A stretch of 64,000 nucleotides of DNA from Anaerostipes caccae L1-92 (GTDB lineage: Bacteria > Bacillota > Clostridia > Lachnospirales > Lachnospiraceae), in contig NZ_AP023027.1 of NCBI RefSeq assembly GCF_014467075.1, positions 2,049,501 to 2,113,500 of the forward strand. The letters run 5' to 3'. Positions within the stretch are counted from its first letter, which is position 1, and the number at the start of each line of letters is the position of its first letter. The position numbers were made by a program, and so were the translations under genes. The notes under the pieces were generated by a model, which saw only the letters and a list, made by a program, of their open reading frames with translations, had not been told where the DNA came from and did not search any database. Positions 27,670 through 38,400 of the stretch are shown here, piece after piece.

Positions 27670-27996
27670 TTACACCTCCTCAAATACTACGTGAATATAT
27701 GGACGATACTCCGATTCAATGTTGGTTATCCCAAGAACCAGAGAATCCAATAAAATCTGTCCTTCTTCAGAACATGTACCTGAAACTCTGAACTCGATCA
27801 CCGCATCATCTTCCGATGTACGGCATGTGCCGGCATCCTCTGTCAGCTGTTCAAAAGAATTCAGGAAATTGATGACCAGTGCAGATACCGCAGAACAGAC
27901 AATATCCTGTCCTTCCTCTGCATATCCGGCATGGTCCTTCGCCTGAAAGCCCACAGGCTTTCCTTTATGGTCCCGGTAGAATGTAATCTGTGTCAT
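27670..27996 (-). CDS. prp: Ribosomal-processing cysteine protease Prp
   Basis: 108 residues. It removes the N-terminal extension of L27. The catalytic dyad is visible as His22 ([11 protein letters not shown]) and Cys34 ([11 protein letters not shown]), exactly the spacing known for Prp. It lies between rplU and rpmA, the standard arrangement, so substrate and protease are made together. Confidence 0.95.
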   Translation of the reverse strand: MTQITFYRDHKGKPVGFQAKDHAGYAEEGQDIVCSAVSALVINFLNSFEQLTEDAGTCRTSEDDAVIEFRVSGTCSEEGQILLDSLVLGITNIESEYRPYIHVVFEEV

Positions 27997-28011
27997 CCTC
28001 TCGGTCCTTTA

Positions 28012-28320
28012 TTATCCAACAATGTTATCGATCTTCACTTGTGTGAATAACTGTCTGTGACCATTCTTCTTATGGTATCCGGTTTTTCTCTTATACTTGT
28101 AAACAATGACTTTTTTGTCTTTGCCTTCGCTTACAACTGAAGCTTCAACCTTTGCACCATCTACGTTCGGTGTTCCTACCTTTACAGTATCCCCACCAAC
28201 TAATAAAACATGATCAAAAGTAATCTTTGCTCCGACTTCCGCGTCAAGTTTTTCAACTTTGATCACGTCACCTTCGCTTACTTTATACTGTTTTCCTCCT
28301 GTTGCAATAATGGCGTACAT
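28012..28320 (-). CDS. rplU: Ribosomal protein L21
   Basis: 102 residues, start after [31 protein letters not shown] at the N-terminus and [20 protein letters not shown] at the C-terminus are the L21 signature. It binds 23S rRNA. First gene of the rplU-prp-rpmA ribosomal group, behind a consensus promoter and leader. Confidence 0.97.
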   Translation of the reverse strand: MYAIIATGGKQYKVSEGDVIKVEKLDAEVGAKITFDHVLLVGGDTVKVGTPNVDGAKVEASVVSEGKDKKVIVYKYKRKTGYHKKNGHRQLFTQVKIDNIVG

Positions 28321-28396
28321 CTATGGCACCTCCTATAATCAAACTCGCCAGCTTTGGTGATCCTTGCAGATTCTTATACCTCGCTGTGCGGCATAC
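28321..28396 (-). ncRNA. L21 leader (autoregulatory 5' UTR)
   Basis: The about 75-base leader before rplU contains AGCGAGGTATAAGAA and CTGCAAGGATCACCAAAGC, which resemble the conserved L21 leader of low-GC Gram-positives. That RNA is thought to bind L21 or a related protein to repress the operon. Assignment is from sequence resemblance and position. Confidence 0.65.
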
Positions 28397-28402
28397 TGTT
28401 AC

Positions 28403-28431
28403 AGTATAGCAACTTATTTTTTCCATGTCAA
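28403..28431 (-). promoter_or_regulatory. Promoter of the rplU operon
   Basis: Minus-strand TTGACA (28426-28431), a 17-base spacer and TATACT (28403-28408). Strong vegetative promoter directly after the rng stop. Confidence 0.9.
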
Positions 28432-28440
28432 GCAATAATC

Positions 28441-29574
28441 TTACAGAAAATCTTCTTTTTCTAGGGGTCTCCTGATCTTTTTTCTCGTAATCTCCATTAG
28501 TCCAAGCTTCGTCATGTCTACGGCCACCGCTTTCTTGGAATCCCGGTTCAGCATCGTCTGCATATAGGAGAGGAGCCTGCCCTCTTCTTCTTTTTCTTTC
28601 ATATCAATAAAATCCACGAGAATGATCCCGGATAAGTTCCGAAGCCTGATCTGTCTGGCCGTCTCCCTTGCCGCCTCCCGGTTGATTTTTATGATATGGC
28701 CTTCCTTTTGTCCACGCCCGATCGACTTTCCTGTATTTACATCGACCACTGTCATGGCCTCTGTGCGCTCGATGATCAGGAACCCTCCCGACCTGAGCCA
28801 CACTCTCGTATGAAACACTGCCTCAAGTGCGTGAGAAAGCCGGTATCCTCTCTCGATAGACTGATCCTGTCTGTCCATCCGGCGGACCTGATATCCATTC
28901 TCCTCTGCCTCTCTTAAGATCACCTCATCGTCGGAGATGATACGTTCCGCCCGGGAAGGAGAAAGTCCAAACACATAACGGGATGAGAAACTCTGATTTG
29001 TGGCCAGAAGCCGGCATGGCTTCATATACTGCTGTTTCTCCCGGATCTGAACATATCTCTCAGCCAGACTTGCTGCTTCTCTCCCGATTTTGTCTTGATC
29101 CGCATTTTCAGCCTCTGTTCTCACAATAAATCCATACTCCCCGGTGACAAAAGCAGAGACAAATCTCTTTAAGTCTTCTTTTTTTTCTTTGTCCCGAATT
29201 TTCCCTGATATGCCAACAAACGGCTTGTCAGAGGACAGCACAAGATATTCTCCGGTCAGTTCAATGTTCTCTGTGGCTAACGGCTCCTTCTTATCTGTAC
29301 CGTCTTTTTTTACCTGAATGAGGATTTCTTCTTCGTTTTTGAGTTTTCCCGGTTTTCTTCGTTCGTCCAGAGGATAAAAACAGAGCCTGCCCTCGTCGAT
29401 CTCCACAAAAGCTCCGTGAATATTTCCTACGATATTCTTCACCCTGGCCTTGTAAATATTTCCGACCAGACTGCCTTCCTCAGCCGGTTCAGAGGAAAAT
29501 TCCGCGAATTCTCCGTCCTCAAGCCATGCGCTGACAATATGTCTTCCGAGCCTTGTAATGATTACTTCATTCAT
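28441..29574 (-). CDS. rng: Ribonuclease E/G family protein (short form)
   Basis: 377 residues. An S1-like domain (about 38-120) starts the protein: LVGNIYKARVKNIVGNIHGA. The DNase I-like catalytic domain has the two metal-binding Asp residues D278 (VVDVNTGKSIG) and D321 (ILVDFIDMKE). RNase G processes 16S rRNA and decays mRNA. The protein stops soon after the catalytic domain (LGLMEITRKKIRRPL), so the CPxCxG Zn-link and small domain of E. coli RNase G (489 residues) are absent. It is upstream of rplU, a common Firmicute location. Confidence 0.88.
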   Translation of the reverse strand: MNEVIITRLGRHIVSAWLEDGEFAEFSSEPAEEGSLVGNIYKARVKNIVGNIHGAFVEIDEGRLCFYPLDERRKPGKLKNEEEILIQVKKDGTDKKEPLATENIELTGEYLVLSSDKPFVGISGKIRDKEKKEDLKRFVSAFVTGEYGFIVRTEAENADQDKIGREAASLAERYVQIREKQQYMKPCRLLATNQSFSSRYVFGLSPSRAERIISDDEVILREAEENGYQVRRMDRQDQSIERGYRLSHALEAVFHTRVWLRSGGFLIIERTEAMTVVDVNTGKSIGRGQKEGHIIKINREAARETARQIRLRNLSGIILVDFIDMKEKEEEGRLLSYMQTMLNRDSKKAVAVDMTKLGLMEITRKKIRRPLEKEDFL

Positions 29575-29577
29575 ATA

Positions 29578-30774
29578 TTATTCTGCGTCCGGTATACTCG
29601 GGATATTCACGGAAGGGTCCAGATCTTTTTCATAATCCACTCCGTCCATATGAAAGCCAAACATCTGGTAAAAGTCTTCCCAGTATCCCTCAATATCGGC
29701 ATACTCCCTGACATTTTCTGTATTGATCTTCTCCCAGCGCCGTTCCACTTCTGCCTGTACTTCCGGCTTTAACTCCCAGTCATCCAGACGGATCAGCCCC
29801 TGACCGTCTGTCTCTGCCTGTCCAAACACAGCCTTTTCTCCGAACAGCCTGGTAATCTGTTCGATGCATCCTTCGTGGAGTCCTTTTTCCTTCATGACAC
29901 TGTAAAGCACCGCCATATACAGGGGAACGATCGGAATTGCAGAACTCGCCTGAGTGACGAGACCCTTGTTGACCGAAATATATGCACTGATTCCATTTTC
30001 TTTAAATTCTTCACTGATCTCACCTGCAGTCTTGTGCAGATGTTTCTTTGCAGCGCCGATGGTACCCTCAAAATAAATGGGATAAGTGAGTTCCGGTCCG
30101 ATATAAGAATAGGCGAATGTAACAGCGTCCTCTTCAATGGCATCGGCATCTGTGAGGGCCCGAATCCATGCCTTCCAGTCCTCTCCGCCCATCACCTTCA
30201 CCGTCGCTTCCACTTCTTCCTCTGTGGCAGCCTCGATGGTTTTCTCTCCGATGGTATTGTCTTTCAGATTCAGATTCTTATTTGTAAAATCTTCTCCTGT
30301 CGTCTTTAGCACAGACTGGTACACGGTGCCGTCTTCGGCCGTTCTTCTCGGTGCTGCCAGACTGTAAATGACGGCGTCGACTTTTCCCAGATCTTTCTTA
30401 ATCAGATCGATCACCTGATCTTTGACTTCCTTTGAGAATGCATCGCCGTTGACTGTCTTGGCATACAGATCCTCATTGGCTGCCGCATGCTCAAATGCAG
30501 CTGTATTATACCAGCCCGCCGTAGCAGTCCTCTTTCCTGCAGCCTGTCTCTCAAACATGACGCCGATCGTAGCAGCACCGCATCCGAATGCCGCGTTGAT
30601 CCTTGATGCCAGTCCGTATCCGGTGGACGCTCCGATGATCAGGACTTTCTTTGGCCCGTTCTTAACTTCACTGTGCTTCTTTACATATGTAATCTGATTC
30701 TCAACGTTTTTTTGGCAGCCCTCTGGATGTGCGGTCAGGCACAAAAATTCCCGGACTTTTGGACTTATTTTCAT
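29578..30774 (-). CDS. fabV: Trans-2-enoyl-CoA / enoyl-ACP reductase (FabV/TER)
   Basis: 398 residues, typical length. NADH-dependent reduction of trans-2-enoyl thioesters, for fatty acid synthesis (FabV) or crotonyl-CoA reduction (TER). Cofactor motif VLIIGASTGYGLASR (about 45-58); catalytic Tyr234 and Lys243 in the Y-x8-K pattern YFEGTIGAAK. A classical AAGGAGATATACAT site precedes the ATG and a perfect promoter drives it. In a butyrate-forming Lachnospiraceae either role is possible; sequence alone does not separate them. Confidence 0.92.
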   Translation of the reverse strand: MKISPKVREFLCLTAHPEGCQKNVENQITYVKKHSEVKNGPKKVLIIGASTGYGLASRINAAFGCGAATIGVMFERQAAGKRTATAGWYNTAAFEHAAANEDLYAKTVNGDAFSKEVKDQVIDLIKKDLGKVDAVIYSLAAPRRTAEDGTVYQSVLKTTGEDFTNKNLNLKDNTIGEKTIEAATEEEVEATVKVMGGEDWKAWIRALTDADAIEEDAVTFAYSYIGPELTYPIYFEGTIGAAKKHLHKTAGEISEEFKENGISAYISVNKGLVTQASSAIPIVPLYMAVLYSVMKEKGLHEGCIEQITRLFGEKAVFGQAETDGQGLIRLDDWELKPEVQAEVERRWEKINTENVREYADIEGYWEDFYQMFGFHMDGVDYEKDLDPSVNIPSIPDAE

Positions 30775-30814
30775 GTATATCTCCTTTTCTTTTCCTGTTC
30801 ATTCATTACTGAAA

Positions 30815-30843
30815 ATTATAATCGTTCCTCATTCCACTGTCAA
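30815..30843 (-). promoter_or_regulatory. Consensus promoter of fabV
   Basis: Minus-strand TTGACA (30838-30843) and TATAAT (30815-30820), both perfect, with a 17-base spacer, 40 bases upstream of the start. Confidence 0.93.
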
Positions 30844-30856
30844 GTTTCCCCAATAT

Positions 30857-33433
30857 TTAGGAAAGCCTGCTGGCCATCTTGTCAAACAATTCATTCAAAT
30901 CGATCGGCTTATTGATATGGTCATCCATACCACTCTGCCTGCTTTTCTCCATATCTTCAGCAAACGCATTTGCCGTCATAGCAAAGATTGGCACAGTCCC
31001 TGCGTCCGGCCGTTCCAGGGAACGAATCTTGCGGGCAGCTTCATAACCGTCAAGGACAGGCATCTGTATATCCATAAGAATCAGATCAAAAAATCCCGGA
31101 TCTGAAGCGTTAAAGATGTTCAGTGCTTCTTCCCCGTTCTCAACTGCAGTTACTTCTGCACCGGACATGGCAACCAGTTCCACCGCGATCTCCCTGTTTA
31201 TTTCATTATCTTCTGCAATTAATATATGTCTGCCTGTAAAGTCGTGCCGCGCTTCTCTCTTAGACTGCGGCGGATTGGCCGGATCTGTCATTCTTATCGA
31301 CTCAAATGCCTGCGACAGCGTCGTTTCAAATAAAGGTTTGCTGATAACCCCGACTGCTCCCGCTTCCTTCGCCGCCTCTTCAATCTCCCCCGGATCATAG
31401 GCAGTGATCAGTACGACAGACGTGCATTCATTTCCTACAATGTTTTGTATACGGCGTGTAGTCTCCAGCCCATCCAAGCCCGGCATTTTCCAATCCACAA
31501 AACACACATCAAAATCCTCGCCTTTATTATGAGCCTGTTCTACACGTGATACGGCATCATATCCATTATCCGTCCATGCAGAACGAATCCCCATATTGTT
31601 AAGGAGCAGTGAGACATGCTCACAAGTGACCATATCATCGTCTGCGACCAGAACTCTCAGTTTTCCATAATCAACGGCCGGAGCTTTTTTCTTCTCTGAA
31701 ATCTGAAATGGGATATCTGCCGTAAAAACACTGCCTTTTCCAACTTCACTGTTCAATATCAGACTGCCGCCCATCAATGAGGCAAAACGCCTGGAAATAG
31801 ACAGTCCCAGACCCGTGCCTCCATATTTCTGTGCCACATCTGATGTTTCCTGTTCAAAAGCATTGAATATTTTTTCCATATTTTCCGGTGCTACGCCGCA
31901 TCCGGTGTCCTCTACCTGAAATCTGAACCAAACCAGCTCATCTTCTTCTCTTAATTCCTGAATTCTGAGCGTCACATTCCCGCCCTCCGGTGTAAACTTA
32001 ATAGCATTGGAAAGCAGATTTGTAATAATCTGATTCAATCTCAAAGAATCTCCTATCAATTCTTCCCGCACTTCTCCAATCAGAATCGTGTCAAAATTCA
32101 ATTTTTTGGACACGGCCTGAGCATAGTAAACCGTCGTCAAAGATTCAATGAAAACCTTAAAGTCGAATACTTCGTTTTTGATCTCAATCTTACCGCTTTC
32201 AATCTTTGACATATCCAAAACATCATTGATAAGTGCCAGGAGATGTTTTGAGGAAAGGCTGATCTTTTTCAGACAGTCGCTGATCTTCGCCGAATTTTGA
32301 AGATTTTGCCCGGCAATCAGCGTCATGCCGATAATGCCATTCATTGGTGTCCTGATCTCATGAGACATTCTTGAGAGGAATTCGCTCTTTGCCAGATTTG
32401 CCTTTTCCGCATGTTTAAATGCCTCCTCCGCCCTGTTTTTCTCTGCTGCCAGAAGCTCTGCGTTGCGCCGGATCAGATGAATGTACACCAGAGAAAAGCC
32501 CATAATGAGAGCCGTTATAAACAATACAGCCGCCACTGTACTGCGGGACATAAACCCACTGAGAGATTCAATCTGTGAATCTACCCCTCCGGAACGCATC
32601 GTCACGCATACCGTCCATTCGGTTTCCGGAATAGGACCGTAATAGACATATTCATGTACTCCGTCAATCGAAAGCGCTGCCATTCCCTCTCTGCGGCCGG
32701 AAATCTGATCCTGCATTTTTTTGAGAGAGAATCCCTTGTCAAGAACGGCCCTGTTCTCCAGCATTCCAAAATAATTCACACCTGCCCGGGTCTAAGCTCC
32801 CTTGGCGGAACGCATAACAAATGCACCCTTTTTCGATATGACATCAGCATAAGAATTCGTATTGTCCTTGTGAAGAACCAGTTTTTCACTGAGTATATGG
32901 GTATCCATTCCGACCAAAACCGCGGTAATCTGCTTCCCTCTGAATTTAATATCAGAAACCGGAGTTCCAAGTAAGATCATGTCGTCTCCAAGAATCGTTT
33001 CATTGGAAGAAATTAATCTTCCCTTTCCGCTTAAAAGCGTATCTAAAGAGTTGATCTTTGATATGGCTGAGTAAACATCATCAGGAGTATAGCACATACC
33101 ATCGCTGTCCAGCACGGCCACATAGGAAAATCGATTGTTCTTCATCTGTTTTTTCAAAAACCGCTGCAGCGAATTCAAGTCTTTCAGGTCAGCTTCATTG
33201 ATACTGTCCACAGTCGTGACGATCTGGGCAAACTGGCTGTCCAGACTCGTCTTCAAATGACCTACCGTCTGACTGCTCAGCTCACTCAGATAAGCTTTGC
33301 TGATACTGGAAACAGTGTCATCTGTCCGGCTCTGGAATTTTTGCAGCATAAAGAACATCAGGAAAGCACAGATTAATATCAAAATGAACGCCGGCGCACT
33401 GCTTCCCATATGCCTGCTTGATTTTTTGGCCAT
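30857..33433 (-). pseudogene. Membrane hybrid histidine kinase (extracellular sensor, two receivers), split by an in-frame TAG
   Basis: From ATG 33433 (GGGAGGAAG site) a membrane kinase of about 858 codons can be read, but codon 214 is TAG at 32792-32794 and the same frame continues open after it. Order: TM1 (about 14-33), Cache-like extracellular domain (about 40-300) interrupted by the stop, TM2 (about 301-320), coiled coil, HisKA with FLSRMSHEIRTPMN (His about 358), HATPase (N box LLSNAIKFTPEGG, GTGLGLSI), receiver 1 (FVDWKMPGLDG) and receiver 2 (LMDIQMPVLDG). Without suppression the sensor half ends before the kinase. A GTG at 32779 might restart the kinase half. It lies in one operon behind the SBP fusion. 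Confidence 0.82.
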
Positions 33434-33444
33434 AAACTTCCTCC

Positions 33445-35415
33445 CTAATCGTCATTGATGTCTGTAATACGCCCCTCGGCTTTGACAGCTTCCAAAGCAT
33501 CCGCATGTTTCTGAATAAAATTTTGCATAGCATCACGGTAAGTACCCACATTTTGTTTTACCGGCGTAACACCTTTTGCTTTCGGGTCTTTTTCACTGAA
33601 AAGATTGAGCATCGTATATCCGTCGCCGTTGCCCTCTAAATATCCTTTGGAACCTGCCATATAATCTGTGATCGCCACAGTATAGTCTTTCTTGTTCTCG
33701 ATGTTTGTCCCATCCTTCAGCTTTGCATCTAAAAGTCTGTGTCCGACCGGCTTGGCGCTGTCATAAGTGAATGTGATACCGGATACCTGCAGGAATCTTC
33801 CTCCCGGAATTCCACGGCTGCCGTCAATTTCGGATAAACTGTGCTCCAGCATCTCCCTGAGCACTGAACCTGTCATTTTTACTACAAGAATCTGGTTATC
33901 AAAAGGACATACTGCCTTCAGATCATCTCCAAGAATATTGCCTTTGTATAAGCTTGCCCGGATTCCCCCTCCATTTGCCACGGCAATCGGAGCATCAGAA
34001 TAATCGGCAATACTGTCGGCCACGAGATTTCCAAGAATCGTCTCCTTCAGCCGAGTGTTATAATTCTGATAAATAAAATCTTTCGGGGAGGTACCCACAA
34101 CCGTAAGGTCCTGATCAGCCTCCTTTGATCCGTTAAGATAGTAATCATCCACAGCCGCCAAAACATCTTTTACACTTTTTTGTCCACTCAGATATTGTGT
34201 TCCCTGCAATCCCAGATACTCCACCACTTTCCCCGGAAATTTTACATAATAGACGTATCCGTCCTTAACTGTGCTCTCAAGTCCGGAAGGAGCTTTACTG
34301 TCACTTCTGTCAAATTGCTTTAAATAGGAGTTATCAAGCCTTAAATCTTTCATGAGCGCTTCCTGCCCTTTTTGAGTAGAAATAATATCCATTACCTTAA
34401 GACAGGCATCCATCTTTTCTTCATTACCCTCCTTTTTCAGAGCTGAATTAAGTCCAACATAGCCTGCCGGAAGCGTCAGCGTCCAATTCTTTGTTTTCTT
34501 TTCTCCCAGGAAAGGGAGCATTACATATTCATACTTTTTACTAGTCCCCGCTTTCACTTCTTTTTCATTCATCTGCCGGCACTCTTCAAGAAATGCCGAA
34601 CTTCCATAGGCTGCGATCATTTTCCCTCTGCCCATATAGATTGTATTGTTGATCAAGTTGCCCTGCTTGCGCAGAGGCTCCAGGTTCATCAGATCCTTTT
34701 TCTGTAACTGTTCAAACAAAGAAAATGCTTTTTCCCATGTACCCGTCATCTTCCCTTCCTTTTTTTCATAGGCGGCCAGCCACTTTACCCCTTTTGCATT
34801 CCCCAAAAACTCAGGTGTTATACAGCCCGCAAGAAAGGTTCCGATATTTTCATTTGTCATTTCTCTAATGCCAAAAACGTGTCCGGTATCAGACAGGCCA
34901 ATCTTTTTCTTACGGAATTATTCAAGATCCGATACTAGCTCCCGATTATTTTTTGGCAGACTAAGACCTGCTTCCTCAAATAAGGTCTTATTGATCACAT
35001 AGCAATTATACTGTCCCGGCATAGGCAGGTAATAAAGCCTTTCATTTACTGTCAGATTTTTCAGCATAGTGCTCTCATAACGGTCACTGAATTCATATCC
35101 GTCCAGAGGAAGCACATCCGCTGAGCTCTCCTCATCTGCCGGCTGGGTGGAGACAACCAAATCCGGGCCATGTCCGGCTTTTAACCGCCGTTTGATCGTA
35201 GTGCTCAGCGGACTGGAAGCCATATGTTCCCACTGCAGATCTACATCAGGAAGTTTACTTTCCACATATTTTTCAAAATTATTTAACTTTTGATTATAGA
35301 CAAGTGTCACTACTGTCTTCTTTTTGCTCTCATTGCTTTTCTTTAAACTGCACCCTGTAAATATAGAAGTCAAACATGCTATGCTTAATATGACCGCCAA
35401 TACTCTTCTTTTCAT
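33445..35415 (-). pseudogene. Lipoprotein fusing a solute-binding domain to a 5'-nucleotidase C-terminal domain, split by an in-frame TAA
   Basis: ATG 35415 overlaps the upstream kinase stop (ATGA). Lipobox IFTGC at about residue 21. Residues about 35-420 read as an ABC-type solute-binding protein (GHGPDLVVSTQPADE; AGLSLPKNNRELVSDLE). After codon 165 there is TAA (34918-34920); the same frame continues as FRKKIGLSDTGHVFGI and the rest of the fold (TLTLPAGYVGLNSALKKEGN). Residues about 453-640 are a 5'-nucleotidase C-terminal domain: LGNLVADSI, ANGGGIRASLY and GNGDGY. The metallophosphatase domain is absent, so binding of nucleoside or nucleotide rather than hydrolysis is inferred. No ABC permease is near; the neighbours are kinases, which suggests a sensory role. 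Confidence 0.8.
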
Positions 35416-38400
35416 TTCCTCCGTTTCTGTTCTCCGGAAGTTTCCAGTTCCTTTCCTGATTCATCCAAAACCTTCTGCAGTGTGTTCATAAGTACATTTA
35501 AATCGATAGGTTTTGCTATATGGGCATTCATCCCCGCCTGAAATGCGTTCTGAACATCCTCATTAAAAGCATTGGCCGTCATGGCAATAATCGGTATCTC
35601 CTCCGCATCCTCCCGCTCCATTCCTCTGATAGCGCGGGCGGCATCATATCCGTTCATCTTAGGCATCTGGATGTCCATGAGAATGGCATCATATGTTTCC
35701 GGCTCTGTATCCTGAAATGCCTTTACCGCCTTAGCTCCATCCGTCATGAGCACAGTTTCTGCTCCGCAAAGTCCAAGCAGTTCACAAAGTATTTCTGCAT
35801 TAATGGCGTTATCCTCGGCCACCAGAAAACAGCAGCCGGAAAATGCCCTTTTCCCGGAAGAAAGGCTGAATGACGGCTCTGCATTCTTTATATAAGAACT
35901 GTTTTCTGCCTGTGCCCGGTCAAACTCTAATTCCACTCTAAAAACAGATCCCTCATTGATCCAGCTTTCCACAGAAATTTTTCCACCCATCAGATCAATC
36001 AGTCCTTTTGTAATGCTGAGACCAAGCCCTGTCCCCTCAATATGCGCCGCATTTCCGCTGCGGCTGAACGGCTCGAAGATTTTGGAAACAAACTCCTCCG
36101 GCATGCCGATCCCTGTATCTCTGACCGTAAAATGGTAACTCACACGCCCGGCTGATCCTTCTGTTTCAACTTCTTCTGCCAGCAGTTCCACCATGCCTCC
36201 CTTATTTGTAAATTTTACAGCATTGCTCAGCAAATTAATAAGGATCTGATTGATGCGGAGAGGATCTCCATAAAAATCTTCATGATTCACCCCTTCCGCC
36301 CGTATGCTAAGTGTAAGGCCTGCTTCCTCTGCCTGAGATAAAATCATAACAGAAAGCTGATCCAACAGTTTAGGAATAGATACCTTCGAGAGATTCAAAG
36401 TGATCTGTGCCCTCTCAATTTTGCTCATATCCAGAATATCGTTGATCAGGCTGAGCAGGTGCCTTGAAGACACTTCTATCTTATCCAGATATCCGGCCAC
36501 CCGTTCATCGTCACCAAGATAGGCGGATGCCAGTGTTGTCATCCCCATAATCGCATTCATAGGGGTCCGGATATCATGGCTCATAGCAGAGAGAAAATCA
36601 CTCTTTGCTTTATTGGCTTCTTCTGCCGATGCGAGCGCATGTTCCAACCGTTTTTTCGCCTGTCTCTCCGCAGTCAGCATTTCCGTCACATCCGCCCTCA
36701 CCAGGCAGAGTGTCCTATGATTTACGTCTCCCCACAGGACATTGATCTGCTTAAAACGTTCCCCGTTATCTCCTTCATAGGAGAACAGAAAATCATAACC
36801 GTTAGGCTTCTCTCTGAGGCGCTCCGTCATTGTCTCAATCCTAAACTGTGTCCGTGCTTCTTCCTTATGTTCTGAAGTACCGTGGTGCTCAACAAATTTA
36901 AGAATTGTCCTGTCGTAGTTTTCTACATAATGGGGCTGTAAATTGTCAAGTACGCTCTCCCTCGTATATAATGTCAGGCTTCTGCTGCTTAAATTAATGA
37001 ACGCAGCCAATTCAAATGTATACGCAATCATATGGAGCAGTCCCTGCTGCTCCCGGATGGAGTCTGTGATATCGCTTCTGGACAGGCAGACCCTGCCAAG
37101 TCTCAGATCGACGGCTGAAACTGTCATGTTTTTTGTTCTGATATCCCCTTTATCATCCGAGATGCAAAAGGCAAATGTATACGGCCCGTCTTTTTGAAGC
37201 CTGCTCATCATTTTTTCCGGTTCCAGCCCGTTCTTATACTGCTCCCGGTCTCTTGGGACAACCCTTGACCGCAGCATATAGGCGGTCCATTCGGAATGTC
37301 TGCCCCTATGCGGCGGAACACAGAATGCATTCTCACTGCAGGAAAGCAATTTATAACGGTCTGCGGTCAGATCAACATCGACAACAAAATCACATCCTGT
37401 CACTGACAGCTGCCTGAGGATCAGATCCGAAATCTTCCGCTCGGTGATATCCGTTACCGTCAGAATCCCTGTGATATCTCCGCTGTCAGGCGCTGCTACC
37501 ATATTCATATTAAATTGTACATATCTGCCCCTCTGATCCTTCGGCAGGCGGACAAAGCACTCAAGCTTCCGCTCTAAGTCTCCCCGCTCAAAGGCCTTTA
37601 GAGACGGCTCATTTAAAAATGTCTCCCGGAATGTTTTCCGTTCTTTCTCATCCGTCACCAGACTTGAAAGGCCCATAAAAAAACATTCTCTGTCGTCACT
37701 GAAGGTTTCCATCAGATCCGAACCGGTATAATCTAAAATATCGAGAATCCTGCTCTTCGTGACATTGCAGTGCCCCACGACCAGTGCATCGGGACCGGGA
37801 GTCCGGTAATGCTTCAGAAGCAGGTCTTTATACTGATTCCTGATCCTCTCCTGCTCTCTCACCGTCTGTGTGATATCCTTAACATACTGCACATAGGCGG
37901 GAATTCCATTCCAAACTGTTTTGTGGCAGCGGGCGCTGTACACCCTGTCTGAGCCGGGAATCTTTATCTCATGTTCTTCGCTTCCGGGTTCATATTGTAT
38001 AATGTTGCAGTATTCACAAGGACTGTCTTTACCGTGGAGGACTTTAAAACATTTTTGACCGGTACATTCCTTTTTTTCCATAAAAAGATTTAAAGATTCA
38101 TTTGCATAGAGCAGTTCAAAGTTCGATCTGTCAATCACATAGATGCCGTCGGCCGTTTCATTAGCAATCTCCTGAAACAGCCTGGCCTCAGCAGACATTC
38201 CGGTAAACACGGCATAAAATCTCATCTTCTCCGCCAAAGGCCCCATGCGCCGGCCATTTAAATGAATCCAGATCAGATTTCCATCTTTATGATACATCCG
38301 ATATGAGACGTCCAGCACTTCCCCGCTTATAAGAGCAGTTTTTGCGGCTTCCAGCACTCTCTTCCTGTCTGGCTCATAAATAACATCAAATGCATTGCGC

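Noticed and set aside
32792..34920. Stop-codon reassignment to explain the two in-frame stops
   Set aside because: TAG ends the amidase at 17969 and TAA ends many intact genes here, so both codons function as stops.
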